Source of the DNA: CAYNNP01 sp964398215
GTDB taxonomy: Bacteria; Planctomycetota; Planctomycetia; Pirellulales; Pirellulaceae
NCBI GenBank assembly: GCA_964398215.1
Contig: CAYNNP010000187.1
Location: 1 to 13,214, forward strand
Direction: 5' to 3'
Length of the DNA stretch: 13,214 nucleotides
Shown here: positions 7,145-13,214 of the stretch, in pieces
How positions within the stretch are numbered: the first letter of the stretch is position 1
Layout of the letters: each line of letters opens with the position of its first letter
Notes under the pieces: generated by a model
Databases searched by the model: none
What the model was told of the DNA's origin: nothing
What the model saw: the letters and a program-made list of their open reading frames with translations, nothing else
Made by a program: the position numbers and the translations under genes

Positions 7145-10100
7145 GTGATCACTCGTCGAACGCTTTCCGTTGGTCTAGTCGCCATCATCATGATTGGCTT
7201 GGTCTCCACTGTCACCTATGTGCTTGCCGCCGACCCAAAAACACCTGGTTGGAGCGATGTGCGTGATGCCATCAATAAGGGGTTGCCGAAAACGGCAATC
7301 GAGAAGCTTGAGCCAATTATCGAACGTGCTACAACGCAAAAGAAGTACGCGGAGGCGATTCGCGGAATCAGCATGAAGATCGCTTTGGAGGGAAACATCC
7401 AAGGCAATAAGGCGCAAGAAAAGATCGTTCGGATGCAAGCCGAGATCAAAAAGGCGCCTGCCGAAATGAAGCCTGTGATGAATGCGTTACTTGCAAATTG
7501 GTATTGGCATTATTTTCAGCAGAATCGATGGCGTTTTCAGCAGCGAACACAGACCGCCGCGGCCCCAAATGGAGACTTCGAGACTTGGGGACTGGCGCGG
7601 ATCTTGGATGAGATCGACAAACAATTTCAAGTGGCACTGAAAGACGCAGAGATCCTGAAGAAAGTTCCTGTCGCAGAATACGATGACTTGTTGGACCGCG
7701 GCATCGCACCTGATACGTACCGGCCAACTCTGTTTGATGTTTTGGCACACAATGCAGCGGACTTTTATTCCGTTGGTGAACAAGGCGGTTCGCGCAGCAT
7801 CAATGCATTTGACTTGCTTGCCGAATCGCCGGTGCTCTCGTCAGCTCGCGAATTCATGAATTGGGAGCCAGATTCCCAGGACGATTCTTCACCGGTTTTG
7901 AAAGCGATCAAGATCTACCAGGACCTGATGGACTTTCACGCTGACGACCAAGACCCAACGGCTCTGCTGGACATCGATTTGATTCGATTGCGTTTTGCTA
8001 AGAACAAGGCGTTTGGCGAAGAGGGGCCAGCTCGGTACAAGGCCGCGCTGAAAAAGTTTGCTGATGAACACAGTGATCATGAACTATCATCACGCGCCTT
8101 GCATTCACTGGCGGCAGAGATTCATGGCGAAGGCGATTTTTTGAAAGCGCTGGAGATTGCCACTGAAGGCGAGCGACGTTTTTCCAACAGTCTTGGTGGT
8201 CGTGAATGTTTCAACTTGATTCAACGAATCAAAGCTCCGTCAGCAAACGCCACAACCGAACGTGTTTGGAATGATCCATTGCCAACGATTGACGTACGGT
8301 ATCGCAATACAACGCAAGTTCATTTTCGATTGATCAAGTTTGACTTTGAACAGACAGTCGCTGCATCTAATCGTCGCAGTGCAGATCAGATTCCCAACAC
8401 AGAGGCTCGTCGTTTTCTCACACGCCAACCGGCGCGGGAATGGTCCGAAGAACTTCCAGCTACGGATGACTACAAGGAGCGTGTGGAGCACCTGAAAGCG
8501 CCCGATGATTTGGAGCCTGGTTCGTACTTGTTGTTTGCTAGTCACCGCAAAGACTTTGGTGACAAGAAGAACCTAGTTAGCTTTTCGGAAATCTGGGTCA
8601 GCGATTTGGCGCTCGTGACGCGTAACCATGTCGGCAAGGGTTACATCACGGGGTTTGTTACCAATGCGATTACTGGCGAACCGTTGCCCAATGCACGAAT
8701 TCAAGGCTGGGAACGTGATGCCAAGTACAAACGTGTTGTGGCTGGAGAGGTCAAGTCTGACAACAACGGGATGTTCAAGATGACTCCCAAGCAAGGCAAC
8801 TTTCGTGAGTTGATGCTGTTGGCCAGTCACAATGGTCACTCGCTTTCAACGGCCAACGCACTGTACGGATACCGCAACAACGCTCCTGGTTTGTCGATGA
8901 GTGTCAGATTCTTTACTGATCGTTCGATTTACCGCCCTGGCCAAACCATTCGATTCAAAGGCATTTGCCTTTCGGCTGACCAGGGCACTGACACCTACAA
9001 GACCGTCAACGGAAAAAAGATCACGGTTACATTTTCCGACCGAAACAATCAAGAGATTGAAAAAATCGAAGTCGTAACGAATGACTTTGGTAGTTTTAGC
9101 GGAAGTGTTACTGCGCCGCGTGATCGGTTGACTGGGCAAATGTATCTGCGGACCAACGGCAACGCCCGAGGCCAAGCTTGGTTCCGTGTTGAAGAATACA
9201 AACGTCCAAAGTTCCAAACCGAACTGGAGCAACCCGAAAAGGCCAGCAAACTGGGTGGTCAAGTAACGGTCAAGGGAAAGGCAACCAGTTACACTGGCGC
9301 GGCGATCAACGATGCCAAGGTTTCCTGGCGAGTCGTTCGCGAAGTTCGCTGGCCAAGTTGGTGGTACTACCGTTGCTGGTGGATGTCGCCACCATCGCGG
9401 CCAGCTCAAGAAATTGCGCACGGCGTCTCTCGAACCAAACCGGACGGTAGCTTCACTGTCAAATTCACCGCAAAACCAGATTTGTCAATCTTGCCGAAGA
9501 TGGAGCCGAATTTTCGATACAGCGTTTATGCCGACGTCACGGACACGACGGGCGAAACTCGATCCGATCAAGTCGTGACGACCATCGGCTACAAGGCTCT
9601 GGCAGCCAACGTTGCCGCCAAAGAAAATTGGTTGACCGTTGACGAACCGATCAGCCTGACTCTCCAAACAACGACATTGGATGGATTGGGTTTAAAGGCG
9701 AAAGGTACGCTTAAGATTTACTCGCTCAAGCAGCCTGCCAAAGTACAGCGAGCCAAATTGTCCGGCGGATACTATTACGGATCGCGCGGTTTTGACAATC
9801 CGCCGCCTGCAAACCCAGCTGATCCACGAACGTGGGAAACCGACGAACTTGTCTTTGAAAAAGACGTTGAAACGGATGCAGCGGGTTCAGGTGCGGTTGA
9901 TACGGAGCTTGCCGCTGGGCTTTATCGAATCGTCTTCACGACCGCCGATCGCTTTGGCAAACAGGTTGAAGCAAATTCACAGATCCATGTGCTGAATCCC
10001 AATGCAAAGAAGCTTGAGGATAAGATTCCCAACCTGTTTGCTTTCAAGTCTGCTTCGCTGGCACCTGGCGACGAAATGCTTTGCCTTTGGGGCTCGGGCT

Positions 10101-13100
10101 ACGAAATGGCCAGGGCGTTTGTCGAAGTTGAGCATCGTGGCAAGTTACTGCAAGCGTTTTGGACCAACGGAATGGATACGCAGGTCCAAATCAAACAGGC
10201 GGTCAATGAAGCGATGCGTGGTGGGTTCATTGTTCGCACAACCACGATTCGCGAGAACCGTGCGTATATGAACGTTCAGTTTGTTGATGTACCATGGAAA
10301 AATAAGGTGCTGGATATCAAATGGGAACACATGGTTTCTAAGCTTGAACCAGGGTCGAAAGAAAAATGGACTGCGATTATCAGCGGACCAAACGCAGAGA
10401 AACACGCGGCGGAAATGGTCGCGTCGCTCTACGATGCTTCGCTCGACGCATTCAATCCACACTCGTGGATGAGTACGTTTGGAGTGTTCCGTCGAGACTA
10501 CTCACGGTTACAGCTTCAGTTTCAGAATCGAAGCAAATCCTTACGCCAGGTTTTTCAGACTTGGAGACCGTCTTACAAAAGCACGTCTTGGAATTACAGA
10601 CGATTTCCCGCGGAATTGCTCCAGAATTTTATGGGCTACCAACGCTTGTCCAAGGGCATGCTGCGTCGAGGTGGTGGTGGTCTCGGTGGAGGTGGTGGAA
10701 GAAGCCGTGCCCTTGCCGAAAGTAACAGGATGGAGAGCGATGCGGTACCTATGAGCCTCGCTAAGAGCGCTCCTGCCGATGGGCCAATGGGAGCTGATCA
10801 AGGCGGTGAAAATGCTGACAAAAGCAAGAAAAGGAACAATGGTGCAAATGCTCCGAAGCTGGATGCTGTTGCCGCGCGAAAAAACCTGAATGAAACAGCG
10901 TTCTTCTTCCCTCATTTGATTTCCGATGAAAACGGCACTGTGAAGTTGGAGTTCACGATGCCTGAGGCTTTGACACAATGGAAGTTCTTAGGTTTCGCTC
11001 ACGACCAAGAACTTCGTGGCGGCTTGTTGACATCCGAGACAGTCACGGCCAAGGACCTGATGGTTCAGCCAAATCCGCCACGGTTCGTGCGCGAAGGCGA
11101 TATGCTGGAATTCACAGTCAAGGTTAGCAATCAGTCGCCGACTCGCCAAACTGGAACGGTCCGTCTAACGTTTGCTGACGCACGAACGCTTGATAGTCGC
11201 GACAATGTGCTTGGCAACACAACTCGTGACCAAGAATTCCAGATTCCATCCGGTCAATCAAAGAGTCTTGCTTGGCGAATCAAAGTGCCAGACGACCTAG
11301 AATTCTTGACCTACAAAGCAGCGGGTTCAACAGGCCGATTGTCCGATGGCGAAGAAGGTTATTTACCAGTGCTTTCACGGCGCATTCTGGTCACCGAGTC
11401 GTTGCCGTTGCCGATTCGAGGGAAGCAAACCAAGCAGTTTAACTTTAAAAAGCTGATCGAATCGGGGCGGTCCGATTCCTTGAAACACCAATCGTTGACC
11501 GTTCAGATGGTTTCTAATCCATCATGGTACGCTGTCATGGCACTGCCGTATCTAATGGAATACCCACACGAATGTGCCGAACAGACCTTCAATCGGCTGT
11601 ATGCGAATTCGGTTGCCCGATACATCGCAGCATCGGACCCGAAGATCGAACGAATTTTCGAGCAGTGGCGAAACACGCCGGCACTTGATAGCCCAATGGA
11701 GAAAAACCAGGACTTGAAAGCGGTGATGTTGCTTGAGACGCCTTGGGTTCAACAAGCCCAAAGCGAAAGCCAGGCTCGACGCAATGTCGGGATCTTGTTT
11801 GATCAAAATCGCCTGAACGATGAAATGCGACGCACACTGCACAGTCTGACTCAGATGCAGTATCCCGATGGTGCGTGGCCATGGTTCCCGGGTGGCCCAC
11901 CAAGCGATTACATCACGCTGTACATCACTTGTGGCTTTGGCCGCATGCGTCACTTAGGTGTTGATGTCGACACCGCAGTTGCACTGAAATCGATCAATCG
12001 ATTGGATGCTTGGGCAAAAAAACGGTACGATGCTATACCTGCCGGAAAACGAAAGCTGAACCATCTGAGCAGCATGGTCGCGTTGTACTTGTACACGCGT
12101 AGCTTTTTCCTGAAAGACAAACCGGTCGCACCACAACACGCCGAAGCGATCGACTACTGGAAGATGCAGGGTAAAAAGTTCTGGTTGGAACTTGCCAATC
12201 GTCAGTCACAAGGACACATAGCGTTGGCGATGAAACGTTTTGGCGACATCAAAACCGCCAAGGGAATCATGCGATCTATCAAAGAACGTAGCGTCAGCGA
12301 TGAAGAATTGGGCATGTTCTGGCGAGATACCGAATTGTCATGGTGGTGGTACCGTGCTCCCATCGAAACACAAGCGTTGATGATCGAAGCATTCGACGAA
12401 GTCATGGATGATGCGAAAGCTGTCGAGGACTGCAAGGTTTGGTTGCTAAAACAAAAGCAAACCCAGGACTGGAAAACAACTAAGGCGACCGCCGATGCTG
12501 TTTACTCGCTGCTATTGCGAGGAACCGACCTCCTGGCATCAGACGCTTTGGTCGAAGTCGCTCTTGGCGGCCAAATGATCCAGCCCAAAGACGTTGAATC
12601 TGGAACTGGATTCTACGAACAACGTTTCGCCAGTGGCGAGATCAAACCGAACCAAGGCGATGTTACCGTCAAGAAAGTTGACGATGGAGTCGCTTGGGGG
12701 AGCGTTCACTGGCAATACCTGGAGGACATGAGCAAGATCACGCCACATGATGGAACGCCATTGAAACTAACCAAGGAACTGTATTTGAAAAAGAATACAG
12801 ACAAAGGCCCAACGCTTGTGAAGGTCGATGGTCCAGTCGAGGTCGGTGACGAATTGGTCGTGAGGATTGTGTTACGAACCGATCGCGACATGGAATACGT
12901 TCACCTCAAGGACTATCGTGGCAGCGGCACGGAACCGGTCAACGTGCTATCGCGCTACCGCTACCAAGACGGCTTGGGTTATTACGAATCGACAAAGGAC
13001 ACAGCAAGTCACTTCTTTATCGATTACCTGCCCAAGGGCGTGTACGTGTTTGAATATTCAACGCGAGTTCAGTTGAAAGGCAAGTACCAGACCGGCATTG

Positions 13101-13171
13101 CCAACATCCAGTGCATGTACGCACCAGAGTTCAATAGCCACTCCGAAAGCCTGCCAATCACAGTAAAGTAG
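7145..13171 (+). CDS. Large exported alpha-2-macroglobulin family protein with thioester
   Basis: Protein of 2008 residues expected to trap attacking proteases at the cell envelope: bait cleavage triggers a conformational change and covalent thioester capture. The GTG at 7145 has AGGA 8 nt upstream and opens a signal peptide (about 1-28, cleavage Val-Leu-Ala before Ala-Asp). No lipobox cysteine is present, unlike E. coli YfhM. About 30-370 is helical and TPR-like. MG-type beta domains follow: Y500-ITGFVTNAITG, the classic TDRSIYRPGQ at 591-600, VEEYKRPKF at 682-690 and a Trp-rich loop at 736-747. About 1170-1250 is Gly-rich then polar, in the bait position. The A2M core begins at F1253. The thioester motif is Cys1477-Ala-Glu1479-Gln1480, followed by the alpha-helical thioester domain (QMQYPDGAWPWF at 1570-1581). 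The C-terminal MG10-like domain contains MYAPEFNSHS (1991-2000). It is longer than YfhM (about 1650) and recalls the long form I know from Bacteroidetes. No pbpC lies in the window. Confidence 0.93.
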   Translation: MITRRTLSVGLVAIIMIGLVSTVTYVLAADPKTPGWSDVRDAINKGLPKTAIEKLEPIIERATTQKKYAEAIRGISMKIALEGNIQGNKAQEKIVRMQAEIKKAPAEMKPVMNALLANWYWHYFQQNRWRFQQRTQTAAAPNGDFETWGLARILDEIDKQFQVALKDAEILKKVPVAEYDDLLDRGIAPDTYRPTLFDVLAHNAADFYSVGEQGGSRSINAFDLLAESPVLSSAREFMNWEPDSQDDSSPVLKAIKIYQDLMDFHADDQDPTALLDIDLIRLRFAKNKAFGEEGPARYKAALKKFADEHSDHELSSRALHSLAAEIHGEGDFLKALEIATEGERRFSNSLGGRECFNLIQRIKAPSANATTERVWNDPLPTIDVRYRNTTQVHFRLIKFDFEQTVAASNRRSADQIPNTEARRFLTRQPAREWSEELPATDDYKERVEHLKAPDDLEPGSYLLFASHRKDFGDKKNLVSFSEIWVSDLALVTRNHVGKGYITGFVTNAITGEPLPNARIQGWERDAKYKRVVAGEVKSDNNGMFKMTPKQGNFRELMLLASHNGHSLSTANALYGYRNNAPGLSMSVRFFTDRSIYRPGQTIRFKGICLSADQGTDTYKTVNGKKITVTFSDRNNQEIEKIEVVTNDFGSFSGSVTAPRDRLTGQMYLRTNGNARGQAWFRVEEYKRPKFQTELEQPEKASKLGGQVTVKGKATSYTGAAINDAKVSWRVVREVRWPSWWYYRCWWMSPPSRPAQEIAHGVSRTKPDGSFTVKFTAKPDLSILPKMEPNFRYSVYADVTDTTGETRSDQVVTTIGYKALAANVAAKENWLTVDEPISLTLQTTTLDGLGLKAKGTLKIYSLKQPAKVQRAKLSGGYYYGSRGFDNPPPANPADPRTWETDELVFEKDVETDAAGSGAVDTELAAGLYRIVFTTADRFGKQVEANSQIHVLNPNAKKLEDKIPNLFAFKSASLAPGDEMLCLWGSGYEMARAFVEVEHRGKLLQAFWTNGMDTQVQIKQAVNEAMRGGFIVRTTTIRENRAYMNVQFVDVPWKNKVLDIKWEHMVSKLEPGSKEKWTAIISGPNAEKHAAEMVASLYDASLDAFNPHSWMSTFGVFRRDYSRLQLQFQNRSKSLRQVFQTWRPSYKSTSWNYRRFPAELLQNFMGYQRLSKGMLRRGGGGLGGGGGRSRALAESNRMESDAVPMSLAKSAPADGPMGADQGGENADKSKKRNNGANAPKLDAVAARKNLNETAFFFPHLISDENGTVKLEFTMPEALTQWKFLGFAHDQELRGGLLTSETVTAKDLMVQPNPPRFVREGDMLEFTVKVSNQSPTRQTGTVRLTFADARTLDSRDNVLGNTTRDQEFQIPSGQSKSLAWRIKVPDDLEFLTYKAAGSTGRLSDGEEGYLPVLSRRILVTESLPLPIRGKQTKQFNFKKLIESGRSDSLKHQSLTVQMVSNPSWYAVMALPYLMEYPHECAEQTFNRLYANSVARYIAASDPKIERIFEQWRNTPALDSPMEKNQDLKAVMLLETPWVQQAQSESQARRNVGILFDQNRLNDEMRRTLHSLTQMQYPDGAWPWFPGGPPSDYITLYITCGFGRMRHLGVDVDTAVALKSINRLDAWAKKRYDAIPAGKRKLNHLSSMVALYLYTRSFFLKDKPVAPQHAEAIDYWKMQGKKFWLELANRQSQGHIALAMKRFGDIKTAKGIMRSIKERSVSDEELGMFWRDTELSWWWYRAPIETQALMIEAFDEVMDDAKAVEDCKVWLLKQKQTQDWKTTKATADAVYSLLLRGTDLLASDALVEVALGGQMIQPKDVESGTGFYEQRFASGEIKPNQGDVTVKKVDDGVAWGSVHWQYLEDMSKITPHDGTPLKLTKELYLKKNTDKGPTLVKVDGPVEVGDELVVRIVLRTDRDMEYVHLKDYRGSGTEPVNVLSRYRYQDGLGYYESTKDTASHFFIDYLPKGVYVFEYSTRVQLKGKYQTGIANIQCMYAPEFNSHSESLPITVK

Positions 13172-13172
13172 C

Positions 13173-13192
13173 CATCTCTGTCCCCAGAGATG
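13173..13192 (+). terminator. Hairpin after the macroglobulin gene
   Basis: Bases 13173-13180 pair perfectly with 13185-13192 (8 bp, loop TCCC), two bases after the stop codon. No T-run follows within the window, so it may be a terminator without a tract, an mRNA-stabilising hairpin, or chance. Confidence 0.4.
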
Positions 13193-13214
13193 TAGCCCGA
13201 CTTTGTGTCATCCA

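Noticed and set aside
7145..7230. Lipoprotein signal on the macroglobulin
   Set aside because: The segment after the hydrophobic core has no cysteine near the cleavage site, so an ordinary signal peptide fits better.

Overview
The window looks like chromosomal DNA of a planctomycete, probably of the Rhodopirellula/Pirellula kind. This is inferred from its content: a secreted sulfatase with a fused hydrolase, an Lpg1974-like outer-membrane barrel, a small exported repeat protein and a very large exported alpha-2-macroglobulin. Base composition is near balanced by eye. Genes are spread out as separate transcription units with hairpin terminators. There are no rRNA or tRNA genes, no CRISPR array and no transposase.

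Layout. (1) 200-1174 (+): exported outer-membrane beta-barrel protein, ending at a strong intrinsic terminator (1208-1245). (2) 1310-3790 (-): exported sulfatase of 826 residues, fused through a basic linker to a complete C-terminal alpha/beta-hydrolase. (3) 3957-4550 (-): small exported protein made of two beta-type repeats 48 residues apart, ending at its own terminator (3926-3897). (4) 4551-5207: a gap between divergent genes, holding a pair of inverted 83-nt structured repeats (4815-4897 and 4929-5011). (5) 5208-6992 (+): cytoplasmic coiled-coil protein ending in a DUF2007-like domain and a RanBP2-like zinc finger. (6) 7145-13171 (+): exported alpha-2-macroglobulin of 2008 residues with an intact Cys-x-Glu-Gln thioester motif. 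It is preceded by a TTGACA/TATAAG promoter candidate.

How the parts relate. Four of the five proteins carry export signals, so the window concerns the envelope: a pore or barrel in the outer membrane, breakdown of sulfated (probably esterified) polysaccharide, and a protease-trapping or surface-protection protein. Nothing in the sequence ties them into one operon. The genes are on alternating strands and most are bounded by terminators, so a shared pathway is only a hypothesis.

The most unusual signal is non-coding. The two 83-nt elements are in inverted orientation and have identical spacing. Each has a GTAG at the foot of its large hairpin, a GNRA loop on that hairpin, and C-GAA-G loops on the small hairpins. 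Stem changes between the copies are mostly compensated. This is the architecture of REP/BIME elements moved by RAYT (REP-associated tyrosine transposase) enzymes, but here it sits between divergent genes with no RAYT gene in view. The best protein candidates for new biology are the sulfatase-hydrolase fusion, the two-repeat exported protein and the coiled-coil/DUF2007/zinc-finger protein.
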